Assembly: GCF_040276085.1 (NCBI RefSeq)
Contig: NZ_JBELOK010000009.1
Span: forward strand, 62,001-126,000
Direction of reading: 5' to 3'
From: Castellaniella sp040276085
GTDB lineage: Bacteria > Pseudomonadota > Gammaproteobacteria > Burkholderiales > Burkholderiaceae_B
DNA length: 64,000 bases
The notes below the pieces were generated by a model. The model saw only the letters and a program-made list of their open reading frames with translations. It searched no databases and had not been told where the DNA came from. Numbering within the stretch: the first letter of the stretch is position 1; each line of letters opens with the position of its first letter. The translations under genes were made by a program, and so were the position numbers. Shown here piece after piece: positions 32,876 through 41,044 of this stretch.

Positions 32876-33053
32876 GGCATGGGGCAGGGCGGGGATCCGT
32901 CCTGTCCTGGTCGCCTGGCTGATTGAGCCTGATCATCGGCCAAGGCGGCAGATGGCATGATCGGTTGATCATGAGGATGGGGGCATTCAGCCGGCCCCTG
33001 CCGTGCGTCTGGGGTCGCCCGCCAGGGGCCAGGAAGTAGTGCAGTGCCACAAC

Positions 33054-33094
33054 GACAACACCGACCGGGTCAGGGTGCCCCGGTCGGTGTTGTC
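33054..33094. terminator. 16-bp perfect inverted repeat downstream of radC
   Basis: GACAACACCGACCGGG (33054-33069) and its exact complement (33079-33094) around a 9-bp loop. It lacks a following T-run, so it may be a terminator for radC, an RNA-stability hairpin or a structure formed in single-stranded transfer DNA. The gap 32876-33245 holds no gene. Confidence 0.5.
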
Positions 33095-33245
33095 ATCTGG
33101 TGCCGATGGCAAGGGTCTCTGCGGGAATGCGGGCCATGGCCCAGTCAGAGCCCCGAGGGTGCGGGGCTGGGGGCGCTTGCCGCGCGGCTGCCGTGTGGGG
33201 TCATCGCTTGGGGATCGGGCCGTGATCCCGTCTTCCGTGACTCCC

Positions 33246-33515
33246 GCCGCCTGAAACGCCGACGTGTACCACTTCCGCTTCTCTCTGCAAGGGGTGCGCT
33301 TTGCCAGGTACTCACCCGGTCCCTGCGCCGGTGGCTTCGGGCTGCGGCTTGCGTGCCTGCCCCTTTCCGCTCTGCGCTGCGTGGTCCAGATCGGCACGGC
33401 GACGGAACTCACGGAAGACGGCGGCAAGACCGGAAAACCAGCGTAGACCCCACACGGCAGATTGTCGTTCCGGCTCAAGAATCTTCGGATCCGGTCAGCT
33501 GAAAAGCAGTTCAAC
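33246..33515 (+). repeat. leader repeat R2 upstream of the DUF3560 gene
   Basis: Second copy of the leader described at 32061. Conserved blocks occur in the same order and spacing, with short indels in the middle. The first hairpin carries one mismatch (CCAGGT/ACCCGG). It ends 22 bp before the DUF3560 ATG. Two copies in front of two separate genes point to a shared promoter module and not to coding remnants; no frame is conserved between the copies. Confidence 0.65.
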
Positions 33516-33536
33516 CCTTGTTTTGGAGATCAGACC

Positions 33537-34343
33537 ATGAACACTTTTGAGGCCAAGCAGGCAGCCCGTACGGCCCGCTATGAAACCTGCGCAGGGCAGG
33601 CACATGCGCAATCCGATGCGGTCGCGTCCCAGGCCAGCCGCATGGCCGATGCCATCCCCATGGGCCAGCCCATCCTGGTGGGGCACCATTCGGAACGATC
33701 CGACCGCCGGTACCGGGAACGGATCAGTCGAGGCTTTGAAAAGTCTTTCGATCTGCGGAAAAAGGCCGAACACTACGCCGACAAGGCCGCTGCAGTGGGC
33801 AAAGGCGGGATTTCCAGCGACGACCCGGCCGCTATCGAGAAACTGCAGGCCAAGCTGGCCAGCCTGCAGGCGATTCAGGAAACGATGAAGGCGATCAATG
33901 CCATTTTGCGCCGCCATGCGAAGGCCGGCGCCGATGCGCAGGTGGCCGCCCTGGTGGATTCTGGCCTGACCTACGAAGAACGCGCCCGCGAGCTGGTGAC
34001 GCCCGACTATGCCGGTCGGACCGGCTTTGCGCCATATCAGCTGCAGAACAACAATGCCAATATCCACCGCCTCATGGCCCGCATCAAGGAGTTGGAATAC
34101 GCGGCCGAGCGCACCGAGACTGAGCAGGCAGGCAACGGCTATACCTACCGCGAGGATCCGCAGGAAAACCGCGCCATGTTCCTGTTTGACGGCAAACCCG
34201 CCAAGGACACCCGCGACGTGTTGAAGCGCCACGGCTTTCGCTGGAGCCCGACACGCAGCGCCTGGGTGCGCCAACTGACGGGTAACGCCCAATGGGCCGC
34301 CAAGGATGTGATCCGCCACCTGGACGAATTGAACCAGGCTTGA
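33537..34343 (+). CDS. DUF3560 domain protein (leading-region type)
   Basis: 268 residues from the ATG at 33537, with GGAG 9 bp before it. The central and C-terminal parts match DUF3560: DAIPMGQPILVGHHSERSDR, RISRGFEKSFDLRKKAEHYA near the start, and NRAMFLFDGKPAKDTRDVLKRHGFRWSP at the end. Highly charged and soluble, it is probably nucleic-acid associated. DUF3560 genes are regular members of plasmid and ICE backbones between radC and ssb or ardC-type genes. Function unknown. Confidence 0.85.
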   Translation: MNTFEAKQAARTARYETCAGQAHAQSDAVASQASRMADAIPMGQPILVGHHSERSDRRYRERISRGFEKSFDLRKKAEHYADKAAAVGKGGISSDDPAAIEKLQAKLASLQAIQETMKAINAILRRHAKAGADAQVAALVDSGLTYEERARELVTPDYAGRTGFAPYQLQNNNANIHRLMARIKELEYAAERTETEQAGNGYTYREDPQENRAMFLFDGKPAKDTRDVLKRHGFRWSPTRSAWVRQLTGNAQWAAKDVIRHLDELNQA

Positions 34344-34414
34344 CCACCTTATCCGCCCTGGGCCGGATCCCGGCCTGGGGCATCCCCCCAGACTTTCAAT
34401 ATTGGAGAATCACC

Positions 34415-34888
34415 ATGGCATCATTGAACCGCGCGACCCTCATCGGCAACCTGGGCAAGGACCCGGAGATCCGCTACACGCCTGACGGTGCCGCCGTCTG
34501 CAACGTGTCGATTGCCACCACCAGCACCTGGCGCGACAAGGCCAGCGGCGAGCGCCGCGAAGAAACCGAATGGCACCGCGTCGTGTTCTACGGCCGACAG
34601 GCCGAGATCGCAGGCGAATACCTGAAGAAGGGCCGTACCGTGTTTGTGGAAGGGCGCTTGAAGACCCGCAAATGGCAGGACAAGGACAGCGGCACCGACC
34701 GCTACAGCACCGAGATCATCGCCGACCAGATGCAGATGCTGGGCGGACGGGATGACGGCCCGGCGGGTGAGGCGAAGGCGGCGGCCGCAGCAGGCAGGGC
34801 GAAGGGACGTAGTGGGCAGGTTCCGACACGCGCGCCAGCCCCGGCGGCTGGATCCGCCGCGCTGGAAGAGTCGGATATTCCGTTCTGA
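34415..34888 (+). CDS. ssb: single-stranded DNA-binding protein
   Basis: 157 residues from the ATG at 34415 (MASLNRATLIGNLGKDPEIR), with GGAG 8 bp upstream. The OB fold covers about residues 1-110, then an Ala/Gly-rich linker and the acidic tip EESDIPF which recruits SSB partners. It coats the incoming strand after transfer. Last gene of the plus-strand leading-region group. Confidence 0.95.
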   Translation: MASLNRATLIGNLGKDPEIRYTPDGAAVCNVSIATTSTWRDKASGERREETEWHRVVFYGRQAEIAGEYLKKGRTVFVEGRLKTRKWQDKDSGTDRYSTEIIADQMQMLGGRDDGPAGEAKAAAAAGRAKGRSGQVPTRAPAPAAGSAALEESDIPF

Positions 34889-34941
34889 GAGACTGCATGA
34901 GCCCGGCCGGGTGATCCTGGCCCTGTCCCGCATGGCACCCT

Positions 34942-34961
34942 GGCCCGGCTTTGTCCGGGCC
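34942..34961 (+). terminator. stem-loop after ssb
   Basis: GGCCCGG (34942-34948) pairs with CCGGGCC (34955-34961) around CTTTGT, followed by the T-rich TTGTTGTGTTCT. It lies 54 bp after the ssb stop and would end the leading-region transcript. Confidence 0.55.
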
Positions 34962-35078
34962 TTGTTGTGTTCTGGCCTGGTGGCTTTTGTGGGCTGCTGC
35001 TGGTGGGCCTGGTGGTGGCCATTCTGGATCCGCTCTGTGCATCTTGTGGCCTGCCTGATGCTGATGTCTGGCCCCGTT

Positions 35079-35215
35079 CCCAGGCTTCGCCTGGGGCCCT
35101 GTGCTGTGACGCTGCCTGTCCGGTTTCCGGTCAGGCTGGGCCGTTCAGTCCCCAAATTCGCTGCGCTTCTTTGTGGCCTTAAACGTCCCACACATGACGC
35201 ACCCCTAGCGGGGTG
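35079..35215. repeat. series of three hairpins in the ssb-relaxase gap
   Basis: CCCAGGC/GCCTGGG (35079-35095, 3-nt loop), an imperfect CCTGTCCGG/CCGGTCAGG (about 35116-35136) and CACCCC/GGGGTG (35200-35215, loop TAGC). The whole stretch 34889-35532 has no supported gene. Clustered hairpins beside an inverted repeat are common around oriT and single-strand initiation sites. Confidence 0.45.
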
Positions 35216-35228
35216 AGAAAAATCTTTG

Positions 35229-35311
35229 TGGATCAATGGCTTGGCGGAAACAGGCCGGTTTTGGTGATGTAGGACAGATAGGGCACTGGAATGGCGCAAG
35301 CCATTGATCCA
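35229..35311. other. candidate origin of transfer with 15-bp inverted repeat
   Basis: TGGATCAATGGCTTG (35229-35243) and its exact complement (35297-35311) flank 53 bp. The site lies between the leading-region genes, which point toward it, and the relaxase gene, which would enter last if transfer begins here leftward, as in R388. No nic consensus for this relaxase can be stated, so the call rests on geometry and symmetry alone. A second hairpin pair at 38476-38512 is the main alternative. Confidence 0.45.
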
Positions 35312-35532
35312 GCGGGGAGGACGGCGGCTACGACTGTGGCCGAATAGCGCGTAGACATTTTGGCCGAGACAAGAAGTTTCATGTCGGAGCCATGCGGGAT
35401 ACGCCACGGATACAAACCAGATGCGCGATGGAGCCAGAGCGGCTACAGCTTCGGGACGAGAGAGGGATACTTCGGAGGCAATTAAGGGCCATTCTGGGGG
35501 CATCCGGCAGGCTGTTTGAGAGCAGAAAGGCG

Positions 35533-38442
35533 TCAACTGATCTCCATTGAAGGTTCTGCCTCCTGTTGCTGGGCTGCATCGGGCCCCTGCAGGTGCAGAG
35601 TGGGGCTCTCGACTTGTGCCGGGGCCAGGTCATGCGCCAGCCCCTTGACCCCCAGCCGGTCCACCCGTTCGGGCAGCTTGTCGGCGTCATCTGTGAACAC
35701 CACGACCTCATGCCGCTCGCGCGAGATGCTGACGTAGTAGGTGTCCTGGGCCGTGGTGCGGCTGAAGCTTTCCGCGTTGTACAGCACCCGGTCGCAGGTC
35801 AGACCCTGAGCGCTGTGCGCCGTGGTGGTGTAGGCATAGTCCAGGTGCAGCGGCCGGTCAGTCGGCAGGGTGATGCTTTTGTCGCCAGTTTCGATGGTGA
35901 CGGCGCTGGCCTCGATGGCGACGACCTTCGCCAGCTGGCCGTTGACCAGGTCATGCTGGGCATCGTTGCGCGTGATGCGCACCTGGTCGCCCACGGACAG
36001 TTCCGATTCGTTCAGGTGATAGACCGAAAGCTTGCCCATGGTGCGAGGGATGAGCTCGATGGGCTCAGGTTTTGATGCGCCAGGGTTCACAGCCTGCACC
36101 GTGATGCGGTCATGGCGGGGGATGCCAGTCACCCGGTACAGTGCCCCGCGCTTCAAGCCGCACTGGTAATCGCGTTCGGGCACGACGATATCGCCCACGG
36201 TGTAATACCGGGCGACACTGCGCTCGGCCCGTGTGGTGTCGTGGCGGGCCAGCAGCTGGCAGCATTGGCCCTTGCCCTTCAGGCCGCGCAGGGCGTGGAT
36301 GCGGGCATTGATGGCCTGGCGCGAGGCATTGGTGCCGGTCACGACAATGGTGCTGGCCTGTTGATCGGCAGACAGTCCCACATAGGCCTGGGCGATGGCC
36401 TTATATCGGGCCGAGCAGTCGCGGGTTTTGTGGCCATGTTCATCGATGCTGAACTGATCCGGGATGGTCAGCACACGATCCAGTAAGGGCAGGGAGCGGC
36501 TGGCCTCACCACGGGCGGCCAATTGCACGGCCTGGCGCAGCCGTTCGGATCGCTGACGCTGGATGTCGCCCATGAGCACGGTCTTCATGCCGTGTTCCTG
36601 CAGCATGGCAAAGGCGCGGCCCGCCTCGATGGCCTTGGTCTGGGCTGTGTCGCCCAGCAGCACCACCTTCGCGCCGGTGGGCTGGATGAGCGCCAGGAGC
36701 TTATCCATCTGGCGCACGGGCACGACCCCGGCCTCGTCGATCACCACTACGGTCTGTGGGCCCAGCTGGCTGGTGAAGGGCCGCTTGTCGCGGGCGGCCA
36801 GGACCGAAGCCACCGTATTGGCGGGTACGCCATCCTTGTGCAGATTGCGAACCATGTCGCCGTAGGGGGCGAGTGCCACCAGGCTGTGGCCCTGCAGCTG
36901 CAGGATGGCCTGGGCGTTTTGCAGAGCAAAGGATTTGCCGGTCCCGGCCAGGCCCTGGATGCCGCTGATCTGATCGGTGTCGCTGGCAATCAGCATCACG
37001 GCTTCGCGCTGGCCTGGGGTCAGGCGCTTATCCAGCCCGGATTCAGCCACAGTGCTGGCGATGGGGGCCTGCCAGGCACGGCGGCCGCTGGCTTCAGTCA
37101 CCAGGATGCGGGATTCGGCCTCATAGGCCTTGCGTGTGGCGTAGCGTGGGCTTTCCATCAAGAGCCGTCCTTGGGTGATGGCCTGATCGACTAGCTGCAG
37201 AGCGGCGTCCTGCGAAGTGCCGCGCAGGCGCACGACTTCGGCCGCCCAGCCGTCTCGGGTCATGGGAGCTGCCTTCATGTCCTGCGTGCTGCGATAGTGT
37301 GGGGCTTCCTGGATCAGTGTCTCTGCCTGTACCCGCGCCTGGATGGCCGACTGGATGGCGGTGACATCCGCATGACCGCCCGCGTGGCGCACGGCACTTT
37401 GCAGCAGATCGGCCAGCGACATGACGGATTCGCGCTCGGCCAGGTGCTGGATTGCCCAGTCCAGCGATGCCTGGGCGACCAGATCAGAGGCCTTGCTGGT
37501 GTCCCTGGTTTCCTGCTGTGGCTGGATGGCCGCCTGCGGGCCTGTCCGGTCAAACCGCATGCCAATGGCTTTGGCCGATGCCTGCCATTCCTGCTGCAGA
37601 TCAGCCCGACTGTAGGCCTGAATCTTCTGTTGCCGATGGGCGAGGGTGATGCCCTGGCGCAAGGCGTGCGGAGCCTGGTCGCGGCTGGTACCGCGTGCGG
37701 CGAGCTCTGCCGTGATGCCCGCGCTGCGCTTGCTGAAGAATTCGATTTGTTCCCGGCTGATGTGGGCAAGCTCAATGTGGTTTTTCTCGTGGCGCACGGC
37801 ATAGCCCAGCGCCCGGACGTTGCGCTCCAGCGTTGCCTGGTAGATGGAGTCTGTCACCCGCAGCAGCTGGAAGATCTGCTCGTTGGACAGCGCCACCCAC
37901 TGGCCATCGGCCCGCTGCGTCAGATTCATCAGCAGCGCGTGGACGTGCAGATGCGGGTCCGGTGCGGCGTCTTCCGTGGGCCGGGCCGTTTCGTGGCGAA
38001 ACTTGGCGATGATGAGGTTGCCCGTGTGCTCCACCCGCGACTTGCCGCCTTCTTTTCTGCGACCCATGGCCAAGTGCTGCTCGACGTAAGTCAGGGCCGT
38101 GGCCACCGCGTCATCGTTCGCCTGGATCAGGCGCTCGTCGCCACCGATGAGGGCCTGCAGCGTGACGCTTTTGGGGGCTCCGAAAGTCAGATCCAGGGCA
38201 GCGCGGGCCTTGGCGTCCTTGCGCACGGATTGACTGGCCGTGATGCCATGGCCAAAATCACCCTGCAGCATGGCTTTGAACCGGGCGGAATCGATGGTGC
38301 CGATAGCGCCCAAGCGCCGGGCACCATTACCTTGCCAGGCAGCGGCGCTGCCGTCTCGGCTGTAATAGTCGTCGGCCTGGTCGGCGTAATAGTGGGTGGC
38401 AAGAGCCGCACGGGCCCGATAGATCTGGCTGTGCGAGATCAT
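35533..38442 (-). CDS. MOBF conjugative relaxase-helicase, TrwC/TraI type
   Basis: 969 residues, the size of TrwC. It nicks oriT, stays bound to the 5' end and unwinds the strand. The N-terminal relaxase has tyrosine pairs at residues 18-19 and 26-27, the same positions as the two catalytic tyrosines of TrwC, and the metal triad in PDPHLHVHALLMN. The C-terminal half is an SF1 helicase with GLAGTGKSFAL (Walker A), VVVIDEAGVVP (motif II) and TTAHSAQGLTCD near the end. Intact. Starts at 38442; the low-GC cargo begins right upstream. Confidence 0.93.
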   Translation of the reverse strand: MISHSQIYRARAALATHYYADQADDYYSRDGSAAAWQGNGARRLGAIGTIDSARFKAMLQGDFGHGITASQSVRKDAKARAALDLTFGAPKSVTLQALIGGDERLIQANDDAVATALTYVEQHLAMGRRKEGGKSRVEHTGNLIIAKFRHETARPTEDAAPDPHLHVHALLMNLTQRADGQWVALSNEQIFQLLRVTDSIYQATLERNVRALGYAVRHEKNHIELAHISREQIEFFSKRSAGITAELAARGTSRDQAPHALRQGITLAHRQQKIQAYSRADLQQEWQASAKAIGMRFDRTGPQAAIQPQQETRDTSKASDLVAQASLDWAIQHLAERESVMSLADLLQSAVRHAGGHADVTAIQSAIQARVQAETLIQEAPHYRSTQDMKAAPMTRDGWAAEVVRLRGTSQDAALQLVDQAITQGRLLMESPRYATRKAYEAESRILVTEASGRRAWQAPIASTVAESGLDKRLTPGQREAVMLIASDTDQISGIQGLAGTGKSFALQNAQAILQLQGHSLVALAPYGDMVRNLHKDGVPANTVASVLAARDKRPFTSQLGPQTVVVIDEAGVVPVRQMDKLLALIQPTGAKVVLLGDTAQTKAIEAGRAFAMLQEHGMKTVLMGDIQRQRSERLRQAVQLAARGEASRSLPLLDRVLTIPDQFSIDEHGHKTRDCSARYKAIAQAYVGLSADQQASTIVVTGTNASRQAINARIHALRGLKGKGQCCQLLARHDTTRAERSVARYYTVGDIVVPERDYQCGLKRGALYRVTGIPRHDRITVQAVNPGASKPEPIELIPRTMGKLSVYHLNESELSVGDQVRITRNDAQHDLVNGQLAKVVAIEASAVTIETGDKSITLPTDRPLHLDYAYTTTAHSAQGLTCDRVLYNAESFSRTTAQDTYYVSISRERHEVVVFTDDADKLPERVDRLGVKGLAHDLAPAQVESPTLHLQGPDAAQQQEAEPSMEIS

Positions 38443-38475
38443 GGGTGCTCCGGGAAGTGAGGGGTGGTAAAAGAT

Positions 38476-38563
38476 CAGCCAGCGGGCGCGAAAGGCGCGC
38501 CAGTGCTGGCTGTTGGAAGGAAGGGCAGGGGGATTACACAGGGTTTTCCACAGGAACTGTGGA
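38476..38563. promoter_or_regulatory. hairpins in the relaxase promoter region
   Basis: CAGCCAGC (38476-38483) pairs with GCTGGCTG (38505-38512) and encloses an inner GCGCG/CGCGC stem. A second hairpin TCCACAG-GAA-CTGTGGA lies at 38547-38563. They are in the 160-bp gap upstream of the relaxase ATG and could be an operator or an alternative oriT. Confidence 0.4.
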
Positions 38564-38603
38564 TGGCTGCTGGCCCCCTCATCAATTTAACCGGACGCTA
38601 CTG

Positions 38604-39005
38604 ATGTTGATTATTTCAGAGATCTTGCAATTTGCTGACTTAAAAAATAAGGTCCTTCGGGAACGAGCGGAACGAGGGCACTGTGCAAGATCCAAAGAGT
38701 TTGTCGCATATCGAGATGGAGAGGAGGCAGGATTGCTTTCATACGAAAAATGGAGCAATAGAATGCCGGGCTTCATATACGAGATATTTGTGCTTCCTCC
38801 CTTTCGCCGGCAAGGGGTTGGAAGGTCACTATTATTCTACGCGGAAGAATATGCCCTTCGGCTTGGCTGCAATTCTATTCGATTAAAGCCCTATACATTA
38901 GACGATAATTTTAAGCAGAGTGACCTGCTGGACTGGTATGTAAAGGAAGGCTACTGTCGAACTCCTGGGGATCAAGAACACATGGTGAAGGCTCTACATA
39001 GGTGA
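38604..39005 (+). CDS. GNAT-family acetyltransferase
   Basis: 133 residues from the ATG at 38604. The GNAT core is clear: EEAGLLSYEKW, then YEIFVLPPFRRQGVGRSLLFYAEEYA with the acetyl-CoA loop RRQGVG, then RLKPYTLDDNFKQSDLLDWYVKEGY. It transfers an acetyl group from acetyl-CoA to an unknown amine. The DNA is visibly AT-richer than the relaxase gene, and the gene sits on the opposite strand, so it is part of an inserted cargo between relaxase and coupling protein. Confidence 0.85.
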   Translation: MLIISEILQFADLKNKVLRERAERGHCARSKEFVAYRDGEEAGLLSYEKWSNRMPGFIYEIFVLPPFRRQGVGRSLLFYAEEYALRLGCNSIRLKPYTLDDNFKQSDLLDWYVKEGYCRTPGDQEHMVKALHR

Positions 39006-39103
39006 AATTTGCGTTATCTTTCCGCAAGATGGGGTTTCGTATACGACAGTGCCATAGTTGCTTCTGTAAATTGGTGTTTGCCGCAAATTCTCATACACAA
39101 ATT

Positions 39104-39949
39104 TTATTTAGTGTATTGGTTCAGAGCCTTCAAAAAATTTCCTGGGCGATTCATTTCCCGGCTTAGCTTCTGCCCGGCACCGATTTGTTGTGGCGACATT
39201 TTTTTGGCAATTTTCTCACGATCATAAGCAGTATCGCCCCCGTGACTTAGATCTTTAGCAGAATATAGATTATACAGAGCGTAGGCTATGACATAGTCCT
39301 TCGGCACACCTCTGCCAGCCTCGTACATGAATCCAATTCTTAGTCGAGCATCTTGTTTACCTTGCGCAGCCGCAGCACTGTACCATTTGAGGGCTTCAGC
39401 GTAGTCCTTCTGAGCGCCATTTCTACCTATTTCATACAGTAGGCCAAGGTGAAATTGAGCGACAGCGTCTCCTTGCTCAGCTGCGGCGCGGTACCACTTG
39501 ATAGACTCGTTGTAGTTTTGCGAGACACCCAGGCCCTGCGCATACATAAATCCGAGGCTCGATTGAGCATGAGCGTTGCCTTGATCGGCTGCAGCCTGGA
39601 TCCACTTGACGGCTTCTTCCTCATCTTTTGGCACACCACGGCCTGAGAGATACATCCATCCGAAACGATTTTGAGCCTCAGCATAGCCTTGATTAGCGGC
39701 TGCTCTGTACCACTTGTTGGCCTGGGCATCGTCTTGCGGTACACCTTGACCTTGTGCGTACATCAGGCCAAGGAGATCTTGAGCCCAGGCATGGCCTTGC
39801 TCAGCAACTGGTTTCAACTCTCGAAGAGCCTCTTCATATTTCCCTTCATTTATGGCCTTTGATATATCTTCTTTGTCGCCAGCAAATGCAGATTGACTCA
39901 AAAAAAATGTCAATAAAAAGGCTGTTATCGATAAACTTCTTATATTCAT
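39104..39949 (-). CDS. exported Sel1-repeat protein
   Basis: 281 residues from the ATG at 39949, with a signal peptide (about 1-23, SQSAFAG). Six Sel1-like repeats of 36 residues follow (AQDLLGLMYAQGQGVPQDDA, AQNRFGWMYLSGRGVPKDEE, AQSSLGFMYAQGLGVSQNYN and so on), an alpha-solenoid for protein binding. The frame upstream to 39991 adds only charged residues. AT-rich codon use unlike the flanking tra genes. It follows the DUF4062 gene by 87 bp in the same direction; a joint function is possible but not shown. Confidence 0.88.
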   Translation of the reverse strand: MNIRSLSITAFLLTFFLSQSAFAGDKEDISKAINEGKYEEALRELKPVAEQGHAWAQDLLGLMYAQGQGVPQDDAQANKWYRAAANQGYAEAQNRFGWMYLSGRGVPKDEEEAVKWIQAAADQGNAHAQSSLGFMYAQGLGVSQNYNESIKWYRAAAEQGDAVAQFHLGLLYEIGRNGAQKDYAEALKWYSAAAAQGKQDARLRIGFMYEAGRGVPKDYVIAYALYNLYSAKDLSHGGDTAYDREKIAKKMSPQQIGAGQKLSREMNRPGNFLKALNQYTK

Positions 39950-40036
39950 TCTGTGCTTCCATTGATCGGCAAATTTACGTCTCTTGGACATCAGGTTCAG
40001 CGGTATGCTTATAAAACGTGGTGCTAATTATTAGAT

Positions 40037-40882
40037 TTACAGCACAATCATCTCTGCAATTTGATAGCCAAGGTTTGTGAGTTCGAAAAACTCTCCCTTC
40101 TGGCCGCGCTCAACAACAAGACCCGATGCGACGAGTTCATTCAGCGCTTGCTCCCACTTTGCGACCTCACGCCGCTCGCCTGATGGTATTACATTCTTTC
40201 CGTTTGTTTGGATGTTGGTGCCGCCTATGTATCGGAGATACATGATGCGCCCATGAGCGTCCAAGCTTGCTTCCTTGAGTAAGATTCGTGCTTCAGCAGA
40301 TATTCTGGGAATCTTAGTCTTTGATTCTTCGACTGGATTGCTGTCAATCTCGCTGATATTATCCAGGAAAAAGAGGTGCTCATTCAGTTTCAACTGAAGA
40401 TGGCGATAGAATTTCGTTCTGAAATCAGCATGACTGTCGTAGCTCTCATATAAGCCTTGGCTACGGCATGAATCTTTAAATCTCTTCAACTTTGCAACCT
40501 GATCTAGGTCAACTGTGTCCATTGCGACCGGCTGGCTAGAGAAGTACAGCATGGTCGGTTTTCCCGTATCGATATGGCGCTCAATCTCTTCCACCGTGCC
40601 ACTTGGGTAGCCATCAGTTGCTGTGCCAATTCTGGTCCAGAAAACTCCGACGAGGAGATCACATTTTTCTAGGACTTGATTATTGATGATGGCCTGAGCA
40701 GATGCACCCATTTCGGGCGATGAATGAGTTTCCCATCCAATCGGAAGTAGAACGATCTTCCGAGAGCTTGAGTGAACCACATTCCACTCGTAGACGACGT
40801 CACGAATGATAGCTCTTTCGGACGCGACATCTCCCGGCGAGGCGATCATCACGTTGTATGTCTTTGCTATGTAGCTCATCAA
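40037..40882 (-). CDS. DUF4062 domain protein
   Basis: 281 residues. Residues 5-120 are the DUF4062 domain, a TIR-like fold: YNVMIASPGDVASERAIIRD, VLLPIGWETHSSPEMGASAQ, CDLLVGVFWTRIGTAT and GTVEEIERHIDTGKPTMLYF. The C-terminal 100 residues look like a helical/wHTH module (EKWEQALNELVASGLV-like, GYQIAEMIVL). DUF4062 proteins are seen as N-terminal modules of STAND and other defence-like proteins. Here it stands free. AT-rich, probably acquired separately. Role unknown; defence is only a suggestion. Confidence 0.78.
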   Translation of the reverse strand: MMSYIAKTYNVMIASPGDVASERAIIRDVVYEWNVVHSSSRKIVLLPIGWETHSSPEMGASAQAIINNQVLEKCDLLVGVFWTRIGTATDGYPSGTVEEIERHIDTGKPTMLYFSSQPVAMDTVDLDQVAKLKRFKDSCRSQGLYESYDSHADFRTKFYRHLQLKLNEHLFFLDNISEIDSNPVEESKTKIPRISAEARILLKEASLDAHGRIMYLRYIGGTNIQTNGKNVIPSGERREVAKWEQALNELVASGLVVERGQKGEFFELTNLGYQIAEMIVL

Positions 40883-41044
40883 TCTCTCTTTGAGAAAAGC
40901 CTAACAGTTATTCAATGAACCCACTAATCAGTGGTTTCAATGATGGCACGGACAGACGGCTGCTTGGCATACTAAAAGTAAAAATGCGCTCACGGATGGC
41001 TGCCATGAGAAATAACTTAGACGCCCACTGCTGGCCGATTGCAG

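Noticed and set aside
34889..35536. Long minus-strand frame of the ssb gene region (34421-35536) and short plus-strand frames at 34752-35216
   Set aside because: They are antisense to ssb or cross the hairpin-rich gap; no domain or start signal.
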